DNA of 64,000 bases, taken from assembly GCA_003213175.1 (NCBI GenBank), contig QCNN01000001.1:1-64000 (forward strand), in the 5' to 3' direction. The position numbers and the translations under genes are program-made. This stretch comes from SAR116 cluster bacterium AG-426-B08 (GTDB lineage: Bacteria > Pseudomonadota > Alphaproteobacteria > Puniceispirillales > Marisalimonadaceae). The notes beneath the pieces are model-generated. The model did no database searches and had not been told where the DNA came from. It saw nothing but the letters and a program-made list of their open reading frames with translations. Below are positions 26,341 to 34,396 of the stretch, in pieces (within the stretch, counting starts at the first letter, position 1; every line of letters starts with the position of its first letter).

Positions 26341-27075
26341 TTGCAAACTATTATATGTATGAAATGGGGAAATAGGTATAATTACCAATACGTAAATAGA
26401 CTTTATAAATCTATTTTACGTCATACTAGAAATAAGACTAGATTAATTTGTTTTACAGATAACAAAAGTAAAATTGATAAAGAAGTAATCTGTCTTCCTT
26501 TACCTAATATCAAAATTCCTAATCAAATATCTTTTACTCCATGGAGAAAATTAAGTGTTTGGCAATTTCCTCTTCATGATCTTAAAGGTGACGTTTTGTT
26601 TTTAGATTTAGATTTGGTAATTACTGGCAACTTAGACAAATTTTTCAATTACAAAAAAGGTAAATATTGCGTTATTGAAAACTGGACACAATTAGGTAAA
26701 AAAATTGGTAATACAAGTTGTTTTAGATTTCCTGTAAAATTATTTAAGCATATTTTTGATGATTTCGAAAAAAATCCAAAATATATCTGGGAGCTCTACC
26801 ATATAGAACAAGTTTATATTAGTGACAAAATTAAAGATCAGGTTTTTTGGCCAGAAAATTGGTGTAAAAGTTTTAAACACAGTCTCCTACCAAATTGGCC
26901 AATGAGAATTTGGCAACCAGCAAAGTTAACAGCTGGAACAAGTATTGTGGTGTTTACCGGAAAACCAGACCCTGAAGATGTTTTACTTGGCAAATGGCCA
27001 GTGCCTAAAAAAGAATTCTATAAAAAAATCTACAAAAGATTAATTGCGCCGAGTTGGTTAAAGTCTAATTGGTAG
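26341..27075 (+). CDS. GT-A-fold glycosyltransferase with DxD motif
   Basis: A 244-residue predicted nucleotide-sugar-dependent transferase. It has an N-terminal ICMKWGNRYNYQYVNRLYKS segment, a LICFTDN strand near residue 37, and the metal-binding DxD within VLFLDLDLVITGNLD near residues 81-95. The C-terminal half is rich in Trp and His. No membrane span or signal peptide is visible. The start is a TTG at 26341 preceded by AGGAAA; no in-frame ATG occurs before residue 8. It stands divergent to the GT4 gene and 2 bases from the convergent dehydrogenase stop. Similar short proteins occur in marine bacterial O-antigen islands. Confidence 0.78.
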   Translation: MQTIICMKWGNRYNYQYVNRLYKSILRHTRNKTRLICFTDNKSKIDKEVICLPLPNIKIPNQISFTPWRKLSVWQFPLHDLKGDVLFLDLDLVITGNLDKFFNYKKGKYCVIENWTQLGKKIGNTSCFRFPVKLFKHIFDDFEKNPKYIWELYHIEQVYISDKIKDQVFWPENWCKSFKHSLLPNWPMRIWQPAKLTAGTSIVVFTGKPDPEDVLLGKWPVPKKEFYKKIYKRLIAPSWLKSNW

Positions 27076-27077
27076 AG

Positions 27078-28037
27078 TTAATTAAGAACATTTTCAGGCC
27101 TTTTGTTTAGAAAAGCCTTAATAGCTAGAACGTAACCATTATGAAATTTTTCATAAGTTTCTTCAGAAACATAACCTATGTGCGGAGTTAAAACTAAATT
27201 GCAAGTCTTTTCCAATTTTCTTAATTTGTGCATTTTTGGAAGTGGTTCTGTATCATAAACATCCAAACCAGCTCCAGAAATTAACTTATTTTCCAAACTA
27301 TTTATCAAATCTTTTTCTTTTATAATAGCTCCTCTACTAGTATTAATAATAATTGATGTTTTTTTCATTAATGAAAGTTTTTCAATATCAATAAAATTTA
27401 AAGTTCTTTCAGATAGTTTTGTATGGATAGACAAGATATCTGATTTTTGAAATAATTCTTGTCTGTTCACATGTTTCACATCTTCTTCCTTACACCTCTC
27501 CTTTGTTAAATTATGACTCCATGCTATCACATCCATTCCAAAAGCCTTGCCAAAGCGAGCAACTTGCTTACCCTGTCTTCCTAGACCAAAAATTCCAAGT
27601 GTTTTACCAAATAAAGATCTACCAATTTCTGTTTGCCATTTTCCATTTTCCATATTTTTAAATTCATTTTTGATTCCTCGCCAAACTAACATAGTGAGTA
27701 ACCATGATAATTCAGCTGTTGAATGAAAACGATTGTCTGTTCCACAAAAAATTATATTTTTTTGTTTGAGCTTTTTACTATCTACTGAAGGATTCCACAT
27801 ACCGCTTGTTATTACTAATTTTAAATTTGGAAGTTTATCTATAATATCTGCAGATAATTTTGTTCTTTCTCTCATTAAACATATTACATCAAATTCAGTT
27901 AGGCTTTTAATTAATACTGCTTTATTTTCAATATAGTTATTAAAAACTTTTAAATAAATTTTGTCTTTTAAAATTTCCCAAGCACCAAATTTTTTTGTTA
28001 CATTTTGATAATCATCTAGAACTGCAACCTTTAACAT
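27078..28037 (-). CDS. D-2-hydroxyacid dehydrogenase (phosphoglycerate dehydrogenase-like)
   Basis: NAD-dependent D-isomer-specific dehydrogenase. From the ATG at 28037 the protein has 319 residues, beginning MLKVAVLDDYQNV. The open frame continues upstream to 28199, but the 28037 start has a GAGGAT Shine-Dalgarno 9 bases before it and matches the family N terminus; the longer form would overlap the divergent permease gene. Landmarks are GIFGLGRQGKQVA in the NAD fold, INTSRGAII with the catalytic arginine, the acidic residue in GLDVYDTEPLP and the histidine of LTPHIGYVS. Substrate is unknown; the SerA-type regulatory domain is absent. Confidence 0.88.
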   Translation of the reverse strand: MLKVAVLDDYQNVTKKFGAWEILKDKIYLKVFNNYIENKAVLIKSLTEFDVICLMRERTKLSADIIDKLPNLKLVITSGMWNPSVDSKKLKQKNIIFCGTDNRFHSTAELSWLLTMLVWRGIKNEFKNMENGKWQTEIGRSLFGKTLGIFGLGRQGKQVARFGKAFGMDVIAWSHNLTKERCKEEDVKHVNRQELFQKSDILSIHTKLSERTLNFIDIEKLSLMKKTSIIINTSRGAIIKEKDLINSLENKLISGAGLDVYDTEPLPKMHKLRKLEKTCNLVLTPHIGYVSEETYEKFHNGYVLAIKAFLNKRPENVLN

Positions 28038-28064
28038 AATTAAAATCCTCTTAAGTGATAAAAG

Positions 28065-28084
28065 ACAAAGTTTAAACTCTTTGT
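28065..28084. promoter_or_regulatory. inverted repeat in the divergent spacer, candidate operator
   Basis: ACAAAG (28065-28070) and CTTTGT (28079-28084) form perfect 6-base arms around an 8-base centre that itself extends a palindrome AGTTTAAACT. It lies between the 2-hydroxyacid dehydrogenase and the permease gene and touches the -35 region of the candidate permease promoter. Confidence 0.35.
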
Positions 28085-28107
28085 GCTTTTGAATAATTTT
28101 ATATAAT
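28080..28107 (+). promoter_or_regulatory. possible promoter of the EamA permease gene
   Basis: A perfect TATAAT at 28102-28107 has TTTGTG at 28080-28085, 16 bases upstream. The predicted transcript would start near 28114, about 40 bases before the ATG at 28153. The -35 match is weak. Confidence 0.35.
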
Positions 28108-28152
28108 GTTAAATATGACTTTAGTTCACTATAGTTAATTTTCAATTGTTTT

Positions 28153-29073
28153 ATGTCTAACAATTTATTTGGGTCAATTCTAGGTTTTTTAGCAGTCATA
28201 CTATCATTGTTTACTCATTTGATTATGAAATCTCTAACCAATGAAGTTGACTTTTTAATGACTATTTTTGGTAGATTTGTATTCTCTCTTCCTTTGCTTT
28301 TTTTATTTGCAATATTTATTAGAAAGAATTTGTTTTTCCAGATTAATAATTGGGTTAACGTATTATTGAGATCATTTTTTGGAATAATTACGATGATCCC
28401 TGTTTTTTTATCAATTCAACTTATACCAATTGGTCTTGTAACTGCATTAGCTCAAAGTTCAGCAATATTTATTACAATTTTCGCTCCAATTTTTATAGGT
28501 GAAAAAATTGGGTACATTAGATGGTGTGCTGTTCTATCAGGACTTTTTGGCATTTATTTAATGACTAATCCAATCGGGATTATTCTTGGAACAAGTAATT
28601 TATCATCTCTTGGGTTGGCATTAGCTACTTTCAGTGCTTTATCACATGCTGGTCTTGCTTTAACGCTAAGAAAATTAGGTCAAACTGAACACCCAACAAC
28701 AACGGCGTTAATACACAATATAATCACATCAATTATCGTAATTTTTTCAATAAGTTTTTTTGGTACAAAATTTCTTGGTGAAACAGGACATCATGGAATA
28801 GATATAATTCTTAATCCAAATATCTATCTTTATATAATTATTTCATTAGGCGTTATTGGTTCCTTTGTTCAGTACTTGATGGCGACAAGCTATAAGTATG
28901 CAGAAGCAACTGTACTAGTAACAATTAGATATTTAGCAATTCCTATAGCTTCTATTTTTGGATATTATATATGGGGTGAAGTTTTAACTTTTAGTCAGAT
29001 TTTAGGTGCTTTTTTAATAATCACTGCATCCTTAATTATTACTGCCAGAGAAATAAAAGTTAAAAAGTATTAG
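28153..29073 (+). CDS. EamA-family (DMT superfamily) permease
   Basis: A 306-residue inner-membrane protein with about ten predicted spans in two homologous halves, as expected for the EamA/RhaT group of the drug/metabolite superfamily. Visible landmarks are GRFVFSLPLLFLF near residue 40, the SIQLIPIGLVTALAQSSAIF helix near residue 85, and ATVLVTIRYLAIPIASIFGYYIWGE near residue 260, the typical last-but-one helix followed by ...QILGAFLIITASLII. The substrate is unknown. It is divergent from the 2-hydroxyacid dehydrogenase, with a shared regulatory-looking spacer. Confidence 0.88.
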   Translation: MSNNLFGSILGFLAVILSLFTHLIMKSLTNEVDFLMTIFGRFVFSLPLLFLFAIFIRKNLFFQINNWVNVLLRSFFGIITMIPVFLSIQLIPIGLVTALAQSSAIFITIFAPIFIGEKIGYIRWCAVLSGLFGIYLMTNPIGIILGTSNLSSLGLALATFSALSHAGLALTLRKLGQTEHPTTTALIHNIITSIIVIFSISFFGTKFLGETGHHGIDIILNPNIYLYIIISLGVIGSFVQYLMATSYKYAEATVLVTIRYLAIPIASIFGYYIWGEVLTFSQILGAFLIITASLIITAREIKVKKY

Positions 29074-29086
29074 ACTTATAAATAGC

Positions 29087-29767
29087 TTAAATTCCTCCAT
29101 TAGTTTTTGACCATTCACTTGGTTTATTTAAAAACTCTTCAACTGTAGTTAATGTTTTATTATCAAACTTATCTAAATTTTTTGCACATTCCAATACATC
29201 CCACCATGTTGCAAGATAATGTAAATTCAATTTATTTTTTTTAAGATTTGGAATTGTTTCTTTAAAAATATCATAATAGAAAATAACAAATGTATGATTT
29301 ACAATACCTCCAGCTTCTCTAATAGCTTTTGCAAAGTTTAATTTACTACCACCATCTGTTGTAAGATCTTCAACTAATAATATCCTCTGATTCTTTTTGA
29401 TGTCACCCTCTATTCTTGCGTTTCTTCCAAAGCCTTTTGACTTCTTTCTAACATATTGCATTGGTAAATTAAGCCTGTCGGCAATAAAAGCTGCAAAGGG
29501 TATCCCAGCTGTTTCGCCACCAGCAACAGCATCAAATTGTTCAAATCCTACATCTTTTGCTAGTAATGAAGCTCCAAAATCCATTAACGTTGATCTTACT
29601 CTTGGGAATGAAATTAATTTTCGACAATCAATATAGACTGGACTGGCTGTGCCTGAGGTGAACACGAAAGGTTTTCCACTAGTAAAGTGAACTGCCTCTA
29701 TCTCAAAAAGCATTTTTGATGTTAATTCTGCTACTAATTTTTTATCAGTAAAAGTCAGTGGTTGCAT
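29087..29767 (-). CDS. pyrE: orotate phosphoribosyltransferase
   Basis: Forms orotidine monophosphate from orotate and PRPP in pyrimidine synthesis. The 226 residues have [24 protein letters not shown] near residue 27 (orotate and phosphate contacts), [18 protein letters not shown], the flexible catalytic loop [12 protein letters not shown], and the PRPP motif [14 protein letters not shown]. The length and the [13 protein letters not shown] loop fit the alphaproteobacterial type. It follows the gamma-glutamyltransferase-like gene by 19 bases on the same strand. Confidence 0.94.
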   Translation of the reverse strand: MQPLTFTDKKLVAELTSKMLFEIEAVHFTSGKPFVFTSGTASPVYIDCRKLISFPRVRSTLMDFGASLLAKDVGFEQFDAVAGGETAGIPFAAFIADRLNLPMQYVRKKSKGFGRNARIEGDIKKNQRILLVEDLTTDGGSKLNFAKAIREAGGIVNHTFVIFYYDIFKETIPNLKKNKLNLHYLATWWDVLECAKNLDKFDNKTLTTVEEFLNKPSEWSKTNGGI

Positions 29768-29786
29768 ACATTATCTTTTATATTTT

Positions 29787-31391
29787 TTACACCCCTAATG
29801 CAAGACCATCTTTTCTCCAATCAGATGCACCTATTAATACTTTCTTTTTTCTGTCCACATAAATCATCTGACCTCCACCAATTGGAAATACTTGGTGATT
29901 AATTTCATGGCCTTTATTCTTTAAGTCTTTTAAAATATTTTTATCAAATCCATTTTCAACATCGATAATTCCGTTGTTAGGAAAAATTCTTGGAAGATCT
30001 AAAGCTTCTTGAGGGCTCAACCCAAAATCAAATATTTGTGATAGAATAAAAGCATGTCCAGCAGCCTGATAATGGCCTCCCATAACACCAAAAGAAGCTA
30101 TTATAGAATTTTTTTCACTTATCATGCCTGGGATAATAGTGTGCAATGGTTTCTTTAAACCTTCGATTTCATTAATATGGTTTTTTTTCAAATTAAAACT
30201 TCTTCCCCTACAATGTAATAATATTCCAGTATTTTTAGATGTGATTCCACTACCAAATGCATCAAAAAGTGAATTAATAAAAGAAATTATCATTCCTTCT
30301 TTGTCTCTAACTGTTAGATAAACAGTATCAGGATGATTTGGAAAGTCTGATTTTTTAAAGGTACTTGCTGTTTTAAAATTTATGCTACTTGAATAATTTT
30401 TTATTGATTTAGAATTTAAAAGCTTTTCATAATTCATGTCTCTAAACTTGGGATCTGAAATATAACTATCTCTGATTAAATACGATATCTTAACTGCCTC
30501 ACAGAACAAATGATAGTAATCACCTTTAGATAAATTTTCTAAATGAAAAGATTTTAATATCGCAAGAATAATGAAAACTGTTATTCCTTGTCCATTTGGG
30601 GGACATTCATGTATTGAATAACCCCTATAATTATAATTAATTGGTTTAACCCAGTTAGCCGTGTAGTTAGAAAAATCTTCCAAAGTTTGCAAACCACCTA
30701 GTTCATTTAATTTATCACATATATCTCTAGCAATAAATCCATTGTAAAAGCCCTTACTACCTTCCTCCCCAATTAGTCTGATTGAATTTATTAATTTATC
30801 ATTTTTAAATAATTCTAAAAATTTGAGAGCTTTCCCTTTGTTTAAAAATATATTTTTTGTTATCTTATCTTTAGACAACTTCATTTGATTTCGTGACCAA
30901 TCTAAACTTACTCTCTCACTTATTAACACTCCATTCTCAATATATTGAAGAGCAAACTTAAATATCTCACGCCAAGGTAATTTCCCATATTTCTTATGCA
31001 ACATCTCCCATGCTGAAACAGCACCTGGTATTGTTACAGAATGAGGTGTGTCTGCTTCAATGTTACTTAATCCCATGTTTTTTAAGGTTTTATTTTCATA
31101 TTTTTTACCAGCATAACCAGAACCATTTATAGCCCTAATATTTTTTTTTGAACCATCTCGTGAGATAAGAGCAAAACAATCTCCGCCAATGCCAGTCATG
31201 TGTGGTTCAGCCATACACAATACTAAACTCATCACAATTGCCGCATCTAAAGCATTACCTCCCTCCTTCAACATCATCAAACCAGCATTACTAGCAAGTG
31301 AATGAGATGAAGCCACCATGCCATGTTTGGACATTGCATGAGATCTTCCTGGGCTATCAAAACTCCTTATATTAAAATCTGTAAGATGCAT
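29787..31391 (-). CDS. gamma-glutamyltransferase-family protein, no signal peptide
   Basis: An Ntn-hydrolase of the GGT family: a proenzyme that cleaves itself before a threonine. The 534 residues start GMVASSHSLASNAG and EGGNALDAAI, followed by MTGIGGDCFAL and CPPNGQG. The likely processing threonine is in HPDTVYLTVRDKEG near residue 358, and FGSGI with TGILLHCRGRSF follows. The C-terminal subunit ends in IGGGQMIYVD and GASDWRKDG. Classical GGT is exported, but here no N-terminal hydrophobic segment is present, as in YwrD-type relatives, so a cytoplasmic role is likely. It may hydrolyse gamma-glutamyl amides or acyl amides. Confidence 0.88.
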   Translation of the reverse strand: MHLTDFNIRSFDSPGRSHAMSKHGMVASSHSLASNAGLMMLKEGGNALDAAIVMSLVLCMAEPHMTGIGGDCFALISRDGSKKNIRAINGSGYAGKKYENKTLKNMGLSNIEADTPHSVTIPGAVSAWEMLHKKYGKLPWREIFKFALQYIENGVLISERVSLDWSRNQMKLSKDKITKNIFLNKGKALKFLELFKNDKLINSIRLIGEEGSKGFYNGFIARDICDKLNELGGLQTLEDFSNYTANWVKPINYNYRGYSIHECPPNGQGITVFIILAILKSFHLENLSKGDYYHLFCEAVKISYLIRDSYISDPKFRDMNYEKLLNSKSIKNYSSSINFKTASTFKKSDFPNHPDTVYLTVRDKEGMIISFINSLFDAFGSGITSKNTGILLHCRGRSFNLKKNHINEIEGLKKPLHTIIPGMISEKNSIIASFGVMGGHYQAAGHAFILSQIFDFGLSPQEALDLPRIFPNNGIIDVENGFDKNILKDLKNKGHEINHQVFPIGGGQMIYVDRKKKVLIGASDWRKDGLALGV

Positions 31392-31436
31392 AATTTTAAT
31401 TTTTACCTTATATTAATTTAAAATTAAATTTTAATT

Positions 31437-32690
31437 ATGTATAAAAATAATATGAAAGATATAAATAAAATAATAATAGTAGGAGCAGGGCACTCTGGAG
31501 TACAAGCTGCAGCAAGTTTGAGAGAAAAACAATATCAGGGCGAAATTACAATTATTGAAAAAGAGACACATATACCTTATCAAAAACCGCCATTGTCTAA
31601 AAAATTTTTGTTAGATAAAAAAAATACTGCATCGTTGCTCAGAAGTGATGAATGGTACAAAAAAAATAATATTAATTTGTTAAATAATAAAAATGTTATT
31701 CAAATAGACAGAAATAAGAAAATCATACTTGTTCAAAAAAATAAAAAATATTCCTATGATAAATTAATCCTTGCGACTGGTTCAAGAAACAGAAACTTTG
31801 ATGCATTAAATTTTGAAGACATAAAAAATGTTATAAACCTTAGATCTTTAAACGACTCGATCCATTTAAAAATACTATTATCAAAATCAAATGATTTAAT
31901 AATTGTTGGAGCTGGATTCATTGGTTTAGAAGTAGCTTCAATTGCCCGTAAACTTAATAAAAAAGTTACGATTGTAGAAGCCGGTAATAGAGTTATGCCT
32001 AGAAATGTCTCAAAAGACTTATCTGATTGGTACATAGATTATCACAAAAAAAAGGGAGTGAAGTTTTTGTTTAATGAAAAAGTTATTTCAACAGAGCAAA
32101 TGAAAGACAAAATTTTATCATTAACTACTCAAAGTAAAAAAATTTTGAGAGCTGATTGCTTTCTAACTGCAATTGGATCTTTACCAGAAACATCATTAGC
32201 TGAGCAAATTGGTCTTGAAATAAAAAATGGGATATGTGTTAACGAATATATGCAAACCAACGACCCTGATATTTATGCAATTGGTGATTGTACTAGTTTT
32301 GTTAATAATAAAATGTATTTAAGATTAGAGTCTATTCAAAATGCTGTTGACCAATCAAAAGTTGCTGCATCAAATATATTGAGCATCAAAGAAAAATATT
32401 TTCCAACACCTTGGTTTTGGTCAGATCAATTTGATTTAAAACTTCAAATTGTGGGTATAATTTCTGATAATTTAAAAAATAATATAATAAAAATTTTAGG
32501 ATCAATTGAACAATCTGAATTTTCTAATTTAATATTTGATGATGATAAGCTAGTTTCAATCGAGAGTATAAATAGACCTGCTCACCACATGTTATTTAAA
32601 AATCGTTTCAAAGATTGGCACTTGATTAAACCAGACATGATAAAACCCGATATGGATATTAAATTATTTTTAAAAAATTTAACCGAGTAA
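31437..32690 (+). CDS. FAD-dependent ferredoxin/rubredoxin reductase-like oxidoreductase
   Basis: Predicted NAD(P)H-dependent flavoprotein that reduces a small iron-sulfur protein. The 417 residues show the FAD motif IIVGAGHSGVQAAASLR near residues 13-28, PYQKPPLSKKFL, the ATGSRNR motif, a second nucleotide loop IIVGAGFIGLEVASIARK near residue 158, and YAIGDCTSF near residue 280. A C-terminal reductase domain (PWFWSDQFDLKLQIVG) is typical of the class. An ATG at 31452 is an alternative start closer to the FAD motif. No ferredoxin or oxygenase gene lies nearby to name its partner. Confidence 0.87.
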   Translation: MYKNNMKDINKIIIVGAGHSGVQAAASLREKQYQGEITIIEKETHIPYQKPPLSKKFLLDKKNTASLLRSDEWYKKNNINLLNNKNVIQIDRNKKIILVQKNKKYSYDKLILATGSRNRNFDALNFEDIKNVINLRSLNDSIHLKILLSKSNDLIIVGAGFIGLEVASIARKLNKKVTIVEAGNRVMPRNVSKDLSDWYIDYHKKKGVKFLFNEKVISTEQMKDKILSLTTQSKKILRADCFLTAIGSLPETSLAEQIGLEIKNGICVNEYMQTNDPDIYAIGDCTSFVNNKMYLRLESIQNAVDQSKVAASNILSIKEKYFPTPWFWSDQFDLKLQIVGIISDNLKNNIIKILGSIEQSEFSNLIFDDDKLVSIESINRPAHHMLFKNRFKDWHLIKPDMIKPDMDIKLFLKNLTE

Positions 32691-33869
32691 TTTTTTGACA
32701 TTTTTGGCAGCTTGTCGAATTCTATGCTCATTTTCAACTAAGCCAATTCTGACATAACCTTCACCATATTCACCAAATGCTAAACCAGGAGCGACAGCTA
32801 CACTAGCTTTTAACATCAAATCTTTTGCAAATCCAAGAGAGCCCTTTTTCTGAAACAATTTGGGTATAGGTGCCCAAGCAAACATGCTTGCTTTTGGTTC
32901 AGGAATTATCCAACCTGACCTGCTCATAGAAGAAATTAATACATCTCTTCTTTTTTTGTATGTATTCCTTATTTCACTAACGCAATCTTGTGGGCCGTTA
33001 AGAGCGGCAGCAGCGGCAACCTGGATTGGGGTAAATGCTCCATAATCAAGATAGGATTTAATCCTTGTTAATGCTGAAATTAATGACTTGTTTCCAACTG
33101 CAAACCCAATCCGCCATCCCGCCATAGAATAGGTTTTTGACAATGAGGTAAATTCTACAGCTATCTTTTTGGCATTTTTCACTTGTAAAATAGAAGGTGG
33201 GGGATTGTTGTCATAGTAGATTTCAGCATAAGCTAAATCAGATAAAATATAAGTATTGTATTTGATACCAATCTTAACAACTTCTTCATAAAACCCTAAA
33301 TCTACAATTTGAGCAGTTGGATTTGATGGGAAAGAAACTATAATTGCTTTTGGAGAGGGGACTGAATGCCTTATTGACCTATCAAGTTTTTCTAAAAATA
33401 ATTCTTGGTTAAATATCCCTTCATCCATTGCAGTTAAGTGTCGAAGAGAAGCTCCTGCAATTATAAACCCATAAGGATGTATTGGATAAGATGGATTTGG
33501 CGTTAAAATAATGTCGCCAGGCGATGTTATTGCTTGAGCTAAATTAGCAAGACCTTCTTTAGAACCAAGGGTAACTATTACCTCAGTTTCAGGATCTAAA
33601 GAGACATTAAACCTTCTTTTATAATATTTAGCTTGTGCTTTTCTTAATCCTGGAATTCCTTTGCTACTCGAATATCTTCCAGTTCCGGGCTTATCAACTG
33701 TTTCTTGAAGCTTTCTTCTAATATGTTCAGGGGTAGGCATATCTGGATTACCCATACCAAAGTCAATAATATCTTTTCCTGCAGATCTTAATTTAGCTTT
33801 TAGACTATTTACTTCTGAAAAAACATAAGGTGGGAGTCTTTTAATTCTTTCAAATTCATTTTCCATCAA
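32679..33869 (-). CDS. alaC: AlaC-type alanine/glutamate-pyruvate aminotransferase
   Basis: Class I PLP aminotransferase for alanine synthesis. The 396 residues match AlaC at the opening FERIKRLPPYVFSEVNSLKAKLR and IIDFGMGNPDMPTPEHI, then YSSSKGIPGLRKA, NPSYPIHPYGF, SFPSNPTAQ, the PLP lysine in TSLSKTYSMAGWRIGF and YVRIGLVENEHRIRQA near the end. The first Met at 33869 and the next codon Met are equally possible starts. It overlaps the convergent flavoprotein gene by 12 bases. A diaminopimelate aminotransferase is a related alternative, but the opening motif is AlaC-like. Confidence 0.88.
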   Translation of the reverse strand: MMENEFERIKRLPPYVFSEVNSLKAKLRSAGKDIIDFGMGNPDMPTPEHIRRKLQETVDKPGTGRYSSSKGIPGLRKAQAKYYKRRFNVSLDPETEVIVTLGSKEGLANLAQAITSPGDIILTPNPSYPIHPYGFIIAGASLRHLTAMDEGIFNQELFLEKLDRSIRHSVPSPKAIIVSFPSNPTAQIVDLGFYEEVVKIGIKYNTYILSDLAYAEIYYDNNPPPSILQVKNAKKIAVEFTSLSKTYSMAGWRIGFAVGNKSLISALTRIKSYLDYGAFTPIQVAAAAALNGPQDCVSEIRNTYKKRRDVLISSMSRSGWIIPEPKASMFAWAPIPKLFQKKGSLGFAKDLMLKASVAVAPGLAFGEYGEGYVRIGLVENEHRIRQAAKNVKKLLG

Positions 33870-33977
33870 AAGTATCAGCTCTTTAAATAAAACTTATTAA
33901 TTTATAATTAATATCAATAATTAATCAAACAATTAATAATTTTGTATAATTAATTTATATGTATAATTAGATTAAAT

Positions 33978-34379
33978 ATGAAAATACTAAAAATAATATC
34001 TTTTGCATTTTTGGGTCTTATAGGCGTTTTTTTATTACTATGGTTTGGCATGCCAGAAATAAGAAAAGTTTTTAAAGACACTGAGATTATTCCTGTTGTT
34101 GTAAAGCTAGATAATAGGTGTACAGTCGGAGATGATGCTTTTATTGTTTCTGTAGTTGGAACTGACTTAAAATATACTTTTAAAAATGGCGTCGTAAGAC
34201 TCAGGCTTAAGTCAGATAGAAAACTTCAACTAAAAGCTAATCCTAAGTATAAAGCAATTAGATATGAAGGAATGTATGAAGAAGTTAAAAAAAATGTTAC
34301 TTTAATAGCTGATTGCAGTTCATCCCCTAGACTAAAAGGTATATTCAACTCAATGAAGAACCAATTTAAAAAAGAATGA
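33978..34379 (+). CDS. small membrane-anchored hypothetical protein
   Basis: A 133-residue protein that I do not recognise. Residues 4-24 form one hydrophobic helix, followed by a mostly polar domain with two cysteines, C48 in DNRCTVGDD and C113 in IADCSSS, which could pair if the domain is periplasmic. The N-terminal lysine and the helix favour an N-in, C-out orientation. It sits 17 bases upstream of the amidase gene, so they are likely co-transcribed. A TATAAT at 33945-33950 lies about 30 bases upstream. No function can be assigned. Confidence 0.65.
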   Translation: MKILKIISFAFLGLIGVFLLLWFGMPEIRKVFKDTEIIPVVVKLDNRCTVGDDAFIVSVVGTDLKYTFKNGVVRLRLKSDRKLQLKANPKYKAIRYEGMYEEVKKNVTLIADCSSSPRLKGIFNSMKNQFKKE

Positions 34380-34396
34380 ATTAAAGGAGATAAATT

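Noticed and set aside
28038-28199. N-terminal extension of the 2-hydroxyacid dehydrogenase
   Set aside because: The added 54 codons have no family match, overlap the divergent permease gene, and the ATG at 28037 has a GAGG site.
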